NCBI GenBank assembly: GCA_028622995.1
Contig: JAJQJQ010000049.1
Coordinates: forward strand, 372,001 to 436,000
Length of the DNA: 64,000 nucleotides
Direction: 5' to 3'
DNA from: Panagrolaimus kolymaensis
Taxonomy: Eukaryota; Nematoda; Chromadorea; Rhabditida; Panagrolaimidae
A model generated the notes under the pieces. It saw nothing but the letters and a program-made list of their open reading frames with translations, was not told the origin of the DNA and did no database searches. Shown one piece after another: positions 25,412-37,226 of this stretch. Each line of letters opens with the position of its first letter. Positions within the stretch are counted from its first letter, which is position 1. The position numbers and the translations under genes were made by a program.

Positions 25412-25757
25412 TGTCACGCGGTGACAGATAAGATATTGGTGTCGTCGAGGTTTCGGTTGATAGTCCTTGGGAGTTGGTTGCATCTGCTGTAGCTGGGATA
25501 TTCCTAATAAAACAAGAACATATTCAGAACATATTTATTCAGGAGACACATACAACCAGCACAGACAAACATGTAACACACAACTACAACTACAAAAGTG
25601 AGACAAAAGTAAAGCAAGCATAAGTATGCAAATAGGCTGCCATCTTGCTGGCTGTTTCGTTACAGGACAATCAAGAGGAGCGCGAAGTTTGAATGATAGA
25701 GGAAGCACAAGTGAGAGATTCTGCAGCAGGAGAATGTGGGAGATGAGCCACATGACA
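25412..25757 (-). repeat. LTR (3' LTR in element orientation)
   Basis: 346-base long terminal repeat. Its outer end is a perfect inverted repeat, TGTCACGCGGTGACA. Confidence 0.85.
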
Positions 25758-26798
25758 CGCCGCCACCCCATCTAAAATGTGTCCTCACATTTTGCAAGCA
25801 AGCATACGACCAAACCACGAAGTTGAAACCATTCACATTTCTGGATCATAGAATATTCTTTCATAACACATTTCTTGGACCAAGCATCTTTCTCCATATC
25901 GGCATCGGCATCAGTACAAGACATTAAGCATAAATGCTGTCAGGGTTTATCAAGTCTGCATCCAAGATATATTCCTTCGCCATGAGTACATAAGAACATA
26001 ACCATCTTCATCCATATCACTAGCAATCAATTTCGACATAAGCTGTCATACGATCAGCACAGGGACAACGAGAACAAGCAAGTTGATATTTTACCTGCTG
26101 TCATTGAAGCATTCGATTACAACGAAATCAAGATCATTTCATAAAAGAGCCATCGATCATACCATTGTTGAACCATAACAAGAACACAATATCAAGATCA
26201 TACCAGTAAAGCAAGAGTACGTCCAATAATCACATCAAAACAACAAAACATCGATATAACATCCAACCAGTATGTGCCGCTAACAAGCATCCACGACGAG
26301 GGCCCGCTTCACACGTAACCTCCATGAATTCATATCGGAGCGCTTCAGTCCATCGAGCCTCATGAAAACACATACATACCACGAACGAGGGCTACAGTCC
26401 TTCGAGCCTCCATGGCTTACATCAGATCCACATATCCATCTTTCTTGCGACGAGATTCCATTTCATTTTCATAGCACAAAAGAGCATTAACAATTCACAG
26501 AGTTTTCTTTACATAACAACAAAGTTTCATTTTCACAATTCAATCAGAGTTTTTCCATAGGTTCTTTACCAAGTTCATTTTCTTATCTTCCAGTAGTACA
26601 TCACATTCGTTGTCGGCTTCTCCATAAGCACTTCATATTCCACGAGGTTGTTGACTTCGATTCAATCCATAATTCCACGATTGAGATGAGAAAGAGACCA
26701 TCCGACCATTACCAAGAGTTCACCATTATCATCGTCATCAAATAGTTCAGCCATTCCTTTGATTCCATCGCTGCAGCAATTTCTTCAAGACAGGAACA

Positions 26799-26816
26799 GT
26801 TGGGTAGGGCCCTCCA
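26799..26816 (-). other. putative tRNA primer-binding site
   Basis: On the minus strand the sequence immediately inside the LTR is TGGAGGGCCCTACCC. TGG at this spot is the usual complement of a tRNA 3' CCA. The tRNA was not identified. Confidence 0.5.
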
Positions 26817-27162
26817 TGTCACGCGGTGACAGATAAGATATTGGTGTCGTCGAGGTTTCGGTTGATAGTCCTTGGGAGTTGGTTGCATCTGCTGTAGCTG
26901 GGATATTCCTAATAAAACAAGAACATATTCAGAACATATTTATTCAGGAGACACATACAACCAGCACAGACAAACATGTAACACACAACTACAACTACAA
27001 AAGTGAGACAAAAGTAAAGCAAGCATAAGTATGCAAATAGGCTGCCATCTTGCTGGCTGTTTCGTTACAGGACAATCAAGAGGAGCGCGAAGTTTGAATG
27101 ATAGAGGAAGCACAAGTGAGAGATTCTGCAGCAGGAGAATGTGGGAGATGAGCCACATGACA
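26817..27162 (-). repeat. LTR (5' LTR in element orientation)
   Basis: Second copy of the 346-base repeat, apparently identical to the copy at 25412-25757. Its inner end abuts the putative primer-binding site. Confidence 0.85.
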
Positions 27163-27191
27163 ATAAAATGAAAATCAAATATTGACGCTAT

Positions 27192-27957
27192 TTATTCACC
27201 ATATTTAAAAAGATTTTTTTGGAGATTTTTTTCATAAAGATAATACTTAATTTTTACACCACCCTTTACTTCTTTTGTTTTACTTAAAATACCTTTTTCG
27301 GTGTCTAAATGAAAACCATCTGCATCTCGGAATTTCTTAGTCCATGACTAAAATTAAGTTTGCTGAAATATCTAAAAATCAGAAGAAGGAAACTCACAGA
27401 TTTTCACGGAGAATGTGGATCAGAAACATCTGAATGAAACGAAATTTTTGTATCGAATTTTGTTAGCATTTTAAGACACCTCATATCCATGGTTTGTAAG
27501 ATGCTCAAATGTTGACAATGAAAACCAAAATTAATAACGACACTTTTGAGATTTGAAAATTGTGTCGCAATAAAAACAATTAAACTTTCAATTTTGGCTT
27601 TATGAAAAAACCATCCGCCAATTTCTAATTCTTCAATAGAAAATAAAAAATTTCTATAATTTCAGTTTAAATATTTTTTATGTAAAAAAAGAAAGAAAGA
27701 AAAAATTTACTGGGGTACTGTTGAATAAATATTTTCATATAATTGAAAATAAAGTTTGAGTTTGCGACACGATTTGGGAACTATTGTTAAATCCTGAAAT
27801 AATTTATCTTTTAATTTTCAAAAAAGTTTTATTGTGTCTATCTTACAAGATCGTAAAAATTATTAATACCTGATTTGTAGTATTCCTTCCTATAGCAATT
27901 AGAACTAGTAAGGATTATGTCCACGATCAAGTCAACATAGAAAATGAAAAGGAAGTT
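27192..27957 (-). pseudogene. decayed F-box/LRR-like gene fragment
   Basis: Coding-like pieces separated by intron-like gaps on the minus strand: VDLIVDIILTSSNCYRKEYY, then DLTIVPKSCRKLKLYF, then IGGWFFHKAKIESLIVFIAT with FSNLKSVVINFGFHC, then a last exon FRDADGFHLDTEKG ending at 27192. The layout (short helical N-terminal motif, then leucine-rich lines) resembles nematode F-box proteins. I found no start codon, and an in-frame TGA follows SDPHSP. The junction to the last exon is also out of phase. Gene remnant or misread exon set; function uncertain. The LTR element lies directly downstream. Confidence 0.35.
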
Positions 27958-28294
27958 TCAAAAAAAAAAGAAGATTGCAATCATAGTTGCTTTTTTGGTT
28001 CAAAAAAAAAAGCTTTCGTTAGTTTATCAAAAGCCATATTGAAGTGCTATCTTCGTCCATTGTGTCTTCGTCGTCTAAAGGTTCCTCGAAATCAACTCAT
28101 TATTAACATCAGCAACAAAAAAGAGTGTTTTCGTCATCCTAAAAAAAATACCATTTTTTAGCTCTTTTTTGTGTGCTCCAACGCCAAAAGCCAAATATTG
28201 CTTTCATTCTTTTTTTGTTGCATCAATCAAAATTTTTGCCAACAAGAAACATAAAATTTTGTTCAACATCAAAATTTGAGTCGTCAATAAAATC
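27958..28294. other. intergenic, upstream of the lectin-INTS2 gene
   Basis: AT-rich, no exon seen. Confidence 0.4.
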
Positions 28295-31200
28295 ATGCGT
28301 CATCATCATCTCTTCATTTTAATATGTTCCTTGTTATTATCATTATGGATTTCACCATTGAATTCTGAATTCAGCAATGCTGCTGATTTTATTAATGATC
28401 TCAATCATTATAGCATCGCATATCATTTTCAATTGGAAAGAGATCAAGAAAAGTTTGATAAAATATTTCAAGAAACTCCTGAAAGATTGGTGTCTATGAA
28501 AACAGCTGATCAACAAGATTACACATGTGTTTTACCGAAAGCTGAAACCAAAGTAAGTTTATTCTCAATATTTATAAATAAACATTTTTGAATTATGGTT
28601 TTTAGAATCAAAGAAAAATTGAAGAATATACTGGTCCAACACCATTTGAATTGCTAAAACCTTTGGTAGATGAAAGAGAAATATCAATTTATGGTGGAAG
28701 TGGATATTGGTTTTATGAAGTAGCTCATGGAAGATTCATCCGTCAATATCATGATGATAAAGATACCAAACAAACCATTGAATTTATTCTTGGAACTTAT
28801 AGGCATGATCAAGCCATTGAAGTTTGTTGTTTTGGCACTTTTTACTCGTTATGTACTTATTCAAAAACTGATTTTTAGGATATAAAGAACTTTGATCAAC
28901 TCAATCCTCCTAAAACTAAAATCAACAACGTTGAATATCCGTATTTTCCTGTTCATTATCGAAATGGTGGAACGCCTTGTGATCTTACTGGTAAACCAAG
29001 AACGACAACTTTGCTGTATATTTGCTATGAGGTAACTCTATTATTAGCTTTTTTATTTTCTTTATTTTCCCGAAAACATTTTATGATCGATCATTCATTT
29101 TTTTAGCTCGTTTTAAATCAAAGTAACACCATTGATCACGTCCTTCAAACATTTCTTGAACTTCGATTTCATTCGGATGTTTTTGTTTGTCATGAAAGGG
29201 ATTATGTTATGTTTGAGGTTTGCTAACTCCCATCATCATCTTTTTTTTATCCAATAAACCCAAGATTTACTTTTTTAGCTTTTCACTCTTCGACATGATT
29301 GCGTTGGAGAATATTTAAATTTATTGCTTCAATCTGAAAATCATTTTCATCTTGCAACTAAAGTGCTTTGCTCTAATTTGCTTAGCGATGAAATGTTTAT
29401 AGTTACTTTTGGTAAAACATTATCTAATCAATCATCATCATCCGATGGAAAATTTGTTAAATTTTTAACTAAATCTGAAAGTGGCTCAATGGTTTTTGAG
29501 AAAATTAAAAAAATTGCAAATGCAAGAACGTAAGTAAAGAAAGTAATCAAATTTTAACAATATTTTTTCCAAATTTGCTTACTATAATTTTCGAGAGAGA
29601 GTAACAATAATTAAACAATTTATCTAAAATTTTGCTTACTATTATCCAAAAAAGAGAGTAATAAAAATTTCAACGATATTTTTTTAAAAATATTTATTTT
29701 TTTCAGTGAAAACATGGATGAAATTGCTTCACAATTAACTGTAATTTTAACCAAATTATTTCAACATCGAGCATTTCGTTCATCGGGAATTCAATTTGTC
29801 TTGGAACTTTTTACTCATTTTAAAACCAAAAATGATGGATATCTTAAAACTTTAGTTTCTGCATTTATTATTTGTTTTGTAAATGGACATAATTCAGAAC
29901 AAACAAATTTCACGCTTGCAACAGAATTCTTTCAAAATCTTCATAATTTAATTATTAAAAACATGGATGAATTTTCTTCATTTAATGAATTTTTATTACT
30001 TCTCGCTATTCATTTTCAATCGTTGGTGGAAAGTTATGAAACTCGAAGCAGCAATAAACATGAAGCAAGAGAATTAAATGAAGAAGAATTAAATAAACTT
30101 TTATCCACCGCTTTGGGATTTAAGGTTAGCTTTTTGAAACTTTTTATGTGAAAGATTGAAATTAAAATTAGGAATTTAATATTTCATAAAAAAACTCGTG
30201 AGAATATCTTTAAAATTAAAGGTTTTGATTTAAAAAGTTTTTGCCTTTTTAGAAATTATTTTATTATTAGTCTAATACTGTTTAAAATTAATATTTCAAC
30301 GATTTAAAAAGGGCTAAAAATTAAAGAAAAGTATTTTTAATTTTTGACAAAACAGATTTTTGACTAAGAAAACTACCAAATAAAGAAAAATTTATATTAA
30401 TCTTTAAAGTTTGACTTTTTTTAATAGTTTTTTTAAAGTTAAAAATAATTTATTTAAAAAACAGATTTTAGGGTTTAAAACTTTCTTTAAATTGTTTTTG
30501 AGAAAAAAAACATTAATCTGGTAATTTTGGATAATTTTTTCTTCCAACCAAGAATTTTTTTTATTATAAATATTTAAATCAAAAAATAAAAAACAGAAAG
30601 TTGATAGCTTTTAGTTTGATACAAAACTAATACAAAAATGTCTCTTTTTTTGTTAACATTCTTCTCCAAATTTTTTTTATCCCATTTATTTATTTTTTTT
30701 TTCAGGTCCAAACTGGTTATAATCGTTACACAGACATAGCAAAAATATTCCTTCGTTATGGAGTTCTTGAACGAGATATCGTGGAATTGGCTTCTCGAAT
30801 AAGTGTTACATTTAAATTAAATTCTCATGTAACTGGTTATTTGCCTGTTCATTGCATAGATTATTTATTAAATAATCGTTCATTTTCAAGATTTAGCATT
30901 TCCATCGAAGTTCGTCATTTTTTTTGGATTATTTTTTTGACAAAAAAAATTTGAATATTTTTAGGATTGGCTTCAAAAACAAATTCTCGAATGTTGTTCA
31001 CCCATTCATCCAATAGTTGTGAGTATTATTCGGAAATATGCAACTTCTTGTGTGGCATTTGATGAAAATATTGTAAATTGTAATAAAAAAATTAATGAAA
31101 CATTCTTTCGAGTAAGTTTGCTTAATTTTTTCTTTATTATTTGCTTTGTTTGAAGAAAAAATATAAGGCGTTTTCTGTTTTTTAATTTCTTTCACAAATT

Positions 31201-33566
31201 TATTATTCAAAAAATGGAATAAGTTGGATTTTTTTTTGAGCTTTGTTTTGGAGAAATAATAATGGATTTTTACAAAATGATAAGGAAATGGGTTTGAAAG
31301 ATCCATAAAAAAAATAATTCTGGAAGTTATCTTTCAACTTTAGAATGGCAAAAACAAATTTTCTCGAAAATCTTTTTTGTTTCTTTTTTTCCTTAAATTT
31401 CTGTATTTTTAAGTTTTCTTAAATTTTTCGTTTTTCAAAAGTTTTATAGGGTTTAAAAACTTTCGAAAATTCTGGCAAAATCATAAAAAAGAAATTAATT
31501 TCCATTTTCTTCAGAATTTTTTCTCAATTTTTATAATTCCCCAAAAAATTTACATATTTTTTCAGGACTTATTTTCTCGAAATGTTTTAATTGAAAAAAA
31601 TGTTGTACCATATTTACTTTCATTTTATTTTGTTATTGTTTATAATTCCACTGCCATTCAAGCTCCTCCTCAACGATCTATTATGACGCCGCATTCTTCC
31701 ACGAAACTATATTCATCCGATCTCGTTTCGCTCATTCCCATTCGGCATTTAATTTCTTTGATGGATGAAACGCCCGAATTATATCAAAATTTGAGAACTA
31801 AAATTCAAATATTTTCTGTTGAAAATCAATTTCATATGATTCCAACCATTGAAGATGATCTCAGAAAATCCACGAATGAAATGTTTTTTAATTTTCATCA
31901 TCATCGTGGCGAGGAGACCAGTGAAAATGAATTATATGTCCCACAAATAAAAAATGTTATGGAATTAATTCAAAATTTGCCAAAAAATTATCAAAGCTGC
32001 ATAAAAATGATTCAAAAATTGAAGAAACTTTCCGCCGAACAATTAGCAACAGATTTTTATAAACCCATCGCATTTTTAATGTTTAAAACTCTTGAAACAG
32101 AAAATTTATTTCATCAAAAAATTTTAAATCAAATTATTCCACTTTTTAATAATATTGAAACTATTGTCCCTCAAAGATTATACGTGGAAACATTAAAATA
32201 TTGGTTTTCAAATGGTGATTCCAAAATTAAATTAGCCTTGATTGAACATGATTTTATGGTTCAAGAACCTACCAGAGTTTTAAGAGTTGATCCTCGAGTG
32301 CTGAAATCTCCAAAACATTTCCAAATTTTGTTGAATATTTTGGATTTTTATTTAAAAGCTCTAAGAAGTTATCAAAAAGCTATCAAAGTTAAATATTTAT
32401 CGAAATTTAATAATGAAAAGTAAGTTAGTTTTATTTTTAAAAATTAACAAAAAATCGAGATAGCAAACGATATTTAGCTTCGTAAAATGAAAAAAATATT
32501 TCGTAACTTTGACAACTAAAAGTTATAAATGAATTTTTTCCTGAAATTTTTAAGTGGGCTTCTCTAATTTTTTAATCTAAGAATGAAAAAAAAATACTGT
32601 ACTTTAAAAAACATTATTAAACCTTTTAACGACGATTCCCTACGAGATTTTTTTTTGTCTACCATAAATCATAAAAAAAAGCAGCTACGGTAGATTTTAT
32701 TTTTTTTTTCAAAAAGTTAGAGTGAGATATCGGTTTTTTTTAAATTCAAGAAAAGAAAAAAGGATATTGTAATTTGAAAATATATCCAGCGGTTGTCGTT
32801 AGCAGAAAATTATTTTTCGTTTCCTTAGCTTTTTTAAACCTTTTTTTCTAACCTTTTTTTCCCAACATTTTTAAGATATATTTTTATTTTTAGAGCTCTT
32901 TCCAAAGCTCACGATGAAATAAATGTAATGCAAAATGCCGCATCAGAATGTCAATATTCTCTTGCCATTCATTTACTTCTTGAAATATCGGATGAAACTG
33001 AAAATTCTTGTGAAAGCATCATCGAAATTCGTCAACTTTCTATGGGTTTTATACAAAAAATATTTCTCACTGCTCCCAATGTAATTTTAACCGTTCATTA
33101 TCAAGGCTATCCACTTAAATATATTCCATATATGGTTGAATTGGTTCCTTCCATTTTTGTTATGGTTGAACACATGGATGAATTAATAAGGCATTGTGAT
33201 ATATCTCGGAGAATTTTTGGAATATATTTAATTTCTAATATTGTTATTTCCCTTCCCATGCCAAAACATGTTCATTTAGCTCAAATGATTTTATTAGTTA
33301 TTGAAAATCAAATGGCTTTTCTTGAAACTCATGAAAAAGTTTTATTTTTACTTAAAATTCTTCCAGCTTTGGAATTAATGGCAAAGAAATTAGAATTTGC
33401 GAGGGAAGGAATAATTGGAATAATTCAAAAAGGAATTAAAATATGTCAATCGAGAGCTTCAATAAATTCAAGTTTGACTCTTGCAAGAAAGCAACCAGAA
33501 AAAATTGCCATTACAGCCGCGAAAGAATCGATAGAAAGAATTAAAAATTTGCCAAATCCGGAATAA
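28295..33566 (+). CDS. OS-9/ERLEC1-like lectin domain joined to Integrator subunit 2
   Basis: Ten exons in phase: 28295-28552, 28606-28821, 28879-29031, 29107-29217, 29279-29529, 29707-30124, 30706-30909, 30965-31111, 31566-32419 and 32894-33566, about 1,094 residues. Residues 1-24 form a signal peptide. Residues about 75-240 read as a mannose-6-phosphate-receptor-homology lectin of ER-associated degradation: YTCVLPK, GYWFYEVAHGRFIRQYH, then CDLTGKPRTTTLLYIC. From about residue 247 the protein follows INTS2: TGYLPVHCIDYLLNNRSFS, SLIPIRHLISL, YQGYPLKYIPYMVELVPSI. INTS2 belongs to the nuclear Integrator complex. An ER signal on a nuclear subunit is contradictory, so two genes may be involved. 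Without splicing at 29218 the lectin frame ends in FEVC-stop, with an AATAAA before the next acceptor. Confidence 0.6.
29218..29278 (+). promoter_or_regulatory. intron or lectin 3' UTR / INTS2 5' boundary
   Basis: If spliced, this 61-base stretch is an ordinary intron (GTTTGC..TTTTTTAG). If retained, it stops the lectin frame three codons in (TAA at 29224) and supplies AATAAA at 29253-29258. It could therefore be the boundary between two transcripts. Confidence 0.45.
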
Positions 33567-33798
33567 ATTTCTTTTTAAATATCTTTATTTTTATTTATTT
33601 TGTTTGTTTTTTTTTGTAAAATAAAAATTTATTTTTGAAAATTTAAAATGGTTTATCTGAATTCATAACTTTTAGCTAAGCGGGTTTTTTTCACAAAAAA
33701 TACAATGGATTATTACAAGGATAATCGACGATTACGGTGTAGAAATAATCAAAACCAAACCCATAAAATATTTTTTTAGTTAAATACAACTCCATTTT

Positions 33799-34666
33799 TC
33801 AAAAGATATCTTCTTTTGTTATAACATCAAAATCAGGGGCGATCTTCTCACTTGGCTGGTTTAAAAGTAATTTCTCCCTTTCAGAAAGCTAAAAAAGAAT
33901 TTTTATTATAAAAACCTTAACTTAGAAGAATAGCTAACTATTGGTTTTCCATCTTCAGACCCGATGTTGCCTCCAGCCATAATTAAAGCTTCTTTTAAAG
34001 CCCATTCATAATAGTGTCGATCAGCCAAAAAAATTGAATAATTAACAAAAAATAAAAAACATTGTGGAAATTGTTTTTTCAAAATCATTCGAAACAATTT
34101 ATCCGGATTGAAATAAACGATAATGGCAGGATTTCCATAATCTTTTTTCATTTTATTTAATTTTGTTTCAGTCAAAACTCCGACGCATTCCACTTCAATC
34201 AGAAGTTTTAATTTTCCTTCAATTTTTGTCCATTTATAAAATTTTGTGTTATTAATAATCCAAATATTGTCATTTTCTTTTGGTTTATATCCTGATTGGG
34301 CCAAACCATACCAACCAATAACTATTCGTTCATCGATGATTTCAACTTTGGAAAATCCATAGTTTGTTCCACTTAGAATTAGTTGATTTTTAATTTCTTC
34401 GCCATAATCGAAATGCAAACAAATGCAACAGCAACCAAGGTCGCCCGGAATTTGGGCTTTAATGCTTTTAAATAATTTGTCTATGTATCCATCGTCATCG
34501 AATTCCACTGAAAAAGCTGTAGTTATTGAAGGTTTAAAATTTAAACTAGAAACTTCGCAGTTACAAACTTACGTGCTCGAATTGAAATTGCACTTTGTCG
34601 CTTTGATTCGGTTTCATAAACTGAAACAATTTCACCAAATGAATCTATTCCAACGTGCCAAACCAT
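33799..34666 (-). CDS. divergent Hsp70-like protein
   Basis: Exons 34573-34666, 33939-34507 and 33799-33888 give 250 residues. The N-terminus VWHVGIDSFGEIVSVYE resembles the phosphate-1 loop of the Hsp70/actin fold. CICLHFDYGEEIKNQLILSG, then VEIIDERIVIGWYGLA, parallels the Hsp70 segment with IxExTAAAxxYG. EWALKEALIMAGGN parallels the GAAxQAAIL segment. The substrate-binding half is missing and the glycine-rich phosphate motifs are degraded, so ATPase activity is doubtful. Downstream of the PRORP-like gene on the same strand, with 237 bases between stop and start; a shared nematode-type operon is possible. The family call is tentative. Confidence 0.45.
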
Positions 34667-34903
34667 ATTTGTTTGTATTTAAAGGAAAGAAAAATAAATC
34701 AATAAACTATGCAAAAATAAAGGAGCAACAAGTTTATTCTGCTGAAGAAAAAAAAAGCTTAATATTGATCATGATAAAAATGAATGCAGCTGATAAGGCG
34801 TCAATTAAGATTGCTTTAAAACAAACATCTAGCTTGAAATGGACAATAAAGAAAGTTAATATATTATATATGTAAAATCAAACAAAAACGAAGTAAAAGA
34901 ACA

Positions 34904-36403
34904 TTAAAATAATTTATCACAGCAATAATAGTCATAGGCAGTTCCATTTTCGTCAAGAGTACGTCGAATTGCAAGATGATAACCAGTTGATGTTTTATGA
35001 ACGAATGGCGAGATTTCACATGGTTTCTAAAATTATAAACATTTATTCAAAGTAATCACTTCATCTTCATGAGATTAAACATATGATCAGAAAAACGATC
35101 ATTTGTAACAATATAAGTGTCTTTACCACATTCGGCAAACATCAAAAGTAGAATAAGATCATGGCTATAGCTAAAATTTGCTTGATTAGTTGAAAACAAA
35201 AACAAAAAATACTTACGATGTAAGTTTTGTTTTATAATAAACAACTTTCTTCAAATCTTCAAGTTCTCGAGTCATGTCATCAGGCAAATCAAACTTTGAA
35301 ATTAAACCAACAGCAGAAAAAATTGATGTCATTTCATCTACGCAAGGTCGCAGGTATCGACGATCTGATAAATAATTGGAGCCTTCAACGCCACCATGAA
35401 TAATATTGGGAACATCAACTAAACAAATAGGTGACGAACTTGAGTTTTCTTTTTTCCATTTCAATAAGCTGATTGCACAAGATTGGAGCGTTTCAATTTC
35501 ACTTGGTGGTACCTCTTTCTTATTTGCATATTCATAAAGAGCTCGAGAAAGTTCAGCCAATTCTTTATCATTGAAGGTAGGTTTTGGATCAAATTTTGAT
35601 GAACAATTAGAACATTTACGATCATCTCCAACTTCGACTTTTACAAATGATGGCAAATGAGATATTCTAAAAAACAAATGAAGGTCCCATAGAAATTTAG
35701 CAACAACAAAAACAAACCTATTAAACGGTTGAATAAAGTTTTCAGCAAAATCGATTAAAAGTTGATAATACTTGTAAGCCAATGTATCCATAAACAATTC
35801 AAGAAGTATTAAAGCTTTTGTTGGTGATTTTTCAATCCATAGTAGCAATTCTTTCAACATTTGAGCATCGTCGAAAAACTCAGGGGATTTAAAAAATTGT
35901 TTTTCTACTTCCTTCAAATCACGTTGTTTTATAGCAAGAGTAATGTCATCAAGAAATTTGGCTTTTCTTGTAATCCCATTTGAACTATTTTCTTTAACCA
36001 AATCATCATTTTCTTTTTTCCATTCCAACGGAAAATTTGCTGTTTCCAGGAGTAGTTGACTTGAAAATTGAGATGGCGATTCTTCAACCCATTTTAACAA
36101 TTCATTTAACATATTAGCATCTTCGTAAACAAAAAACTCAGGAGACAGTTTAAATAGTTCTCGTACTTCTTTCATATCACGTTGTTGAATAGCATGAGTA
36201 ATGAGTCGAAGATACATGGATTTATCAGGAATATTCTTTTTAACCCACTTACCACTTAGTTTTTTGCTATCCAACGAAAAATTTGCTGTTCCCAGGAGTA
36301 GTTGACGTGAAAATTGAGATGGCTGCATTTTTGAAACATGATTAAACAAAGATTTAATTGATGGAAGACGATGAGAAAGCATCATTGGTTGACTCCAAAT
36401 CAT
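34904..36403 (-). CDS. PRORP-like (protein-only RNase P, MRPP3 type) protein
   Basis: Start at 36403 (MIWSQPMMLSHRLPSIK, a basic, mitochondrial-presequence-like end). Exons 35718-36403, 35217-35666 and 35056-35170, plus a last exon 34904-35026 whose phase I could not reconcile. Two tandem helical repeats of about 85 residues come first (PSQFSRQLLL..QRDMKEVRELF and PSQFSSQLLL..QRDLKEVEKQF), resembling PPR units. Then a zinc-type CSNC, ICLVDVPNII in the position of the first nuclease Asp, and LILLLMFAECG with IVTNDRFSDHMF, matching the NYN/PIN nuclease of PRORP. Known role: 5' processing of mitochondrial tRNA precursors. The Asp pair usual before the helix reads SHD here. The 51-base intron at 35667-35717 is in frame, so it may be retained. 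Confidence 0.62.
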
Positions 36404-36875
36404 TCCTTTGGAGAGTTCTTCTTTATTCTTTTCAAATTTGTGTTTTCTTATAAAAATGTTAAAACACGATTTTTGATGAGAGAAATGAAAAAGATAAACT
36501 TGAAACGTAGAAAGAAAAGTTTGCAAAAAAACAAAAGCTGCAAATTTGTTTTTCAAATGCAAACATTATGCCAAAAAAAGACTCGTTTACTCTTTCTTCA
36601 TTTTAGCTTTAGTTTTGGTTTATTTTTTTTGTTCAAAAAAAAAGGATTAAATTTTAGATGTTTGTTTAGCCATTTTCTTTTATTATCATTTCCAATAAAA
36701 AAACATATGATGAAAGAGATGTTAAAAAAGGGTTGATAAGGAAGTACATACTAGGAATGGTGTTTCGGCTTTAAATTTTAACCAAATAAAAATTTTTGCA
36801 CGTATTTTTTCTTCGATTTTTGAATGTAAAATAAAATTTTGTAATTATTTTTTATTTCTCCAACAAATTTAAATA
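36404..36875. other. intergenic, no gene seen
   Basis: AT-rich region upstream of the PRORP-like gene; no exon or repeat recognised. Confidence 0.45.
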
Positions 36876-37226
36876 CTAAATTGGCAACCTACAAACATAT
36901 GGTTTTGGTTCAACACAATCATTAGGTTCCCACAATCCTGTTTGAACATTTAATGCTCCACAATTCAATGAAAAATTATTTGGTTCTAAATCTGAGGAGA
37001 ATTCAGTGAAATCCAAAGTTGAGCGATCGGTCTAAATCCAATTTCCTGGATTCGTAACATTATTTAAACCAATCCGAAAATTTCTCGTTATTCTTGTTTC
37101 ATCAAAATATTTTGTTGCTCCTTCTGAAAAATTTCCTTTAATTAATTTTAGCTGTTTTTTTTTGTTTGTTTGTTGGAATATTCCTTTAATTTTCTGAAAA
37201 CTTACACCAAACAAATTTATCTTCAT
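36876..37226 (-). pseudogene. C-type lectin domain fragment with premature stop
   Basis: Minus-strand reading gives FRIGLNNVTNPGNWI, a stop codon (TAG), then TDRSTLDFTEF, LNCGALNVQTGLWEPNDC and PYVCRLPI with a normal stop at 36876. This is the C-terminal half of a C-type lectin-like domain (WIGL..., W.W.D, NC, C...W....C......C). The TAG sits where the family has Trp in the W-x-D motif, so a TGG-to-TAG change is likely. No signal peptide or N-terminal half was found upstream. An alternative is a 3' acceptor (GATTTAG) at the same spot, which would make it a splice site with no obvious donor. Confidence 0.5.

Larger units (their letters stand above)
25412..27162 (-). mobile_element. short non-autonomous LTR retroelement
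   Basis: Two direct repeats of 346 bases (25412-25757 and 26817-27162) look identical by eye and begin TG and end CA. They are flanked by a 4-bp target duplication, ATAA (25408-25411, 27163-27166). The interior is only 1,059 bases and has no gag or pol frame. Orientation is minus: reading that way, the base after the upstream LTR starts TGGAGGGCCCTACCC (tRNA-primer-like, TGG start) and the downstream LTR is preceded by a purine-rich ATGGGGTGGCGGCG tract. The near-polypurine segment also encodes remnants like HFRWGGG in one frame, as at the pol end of Gypsy/BEL elements. Recent insertion inferred from the LTR identity. Confidence 0.85.
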
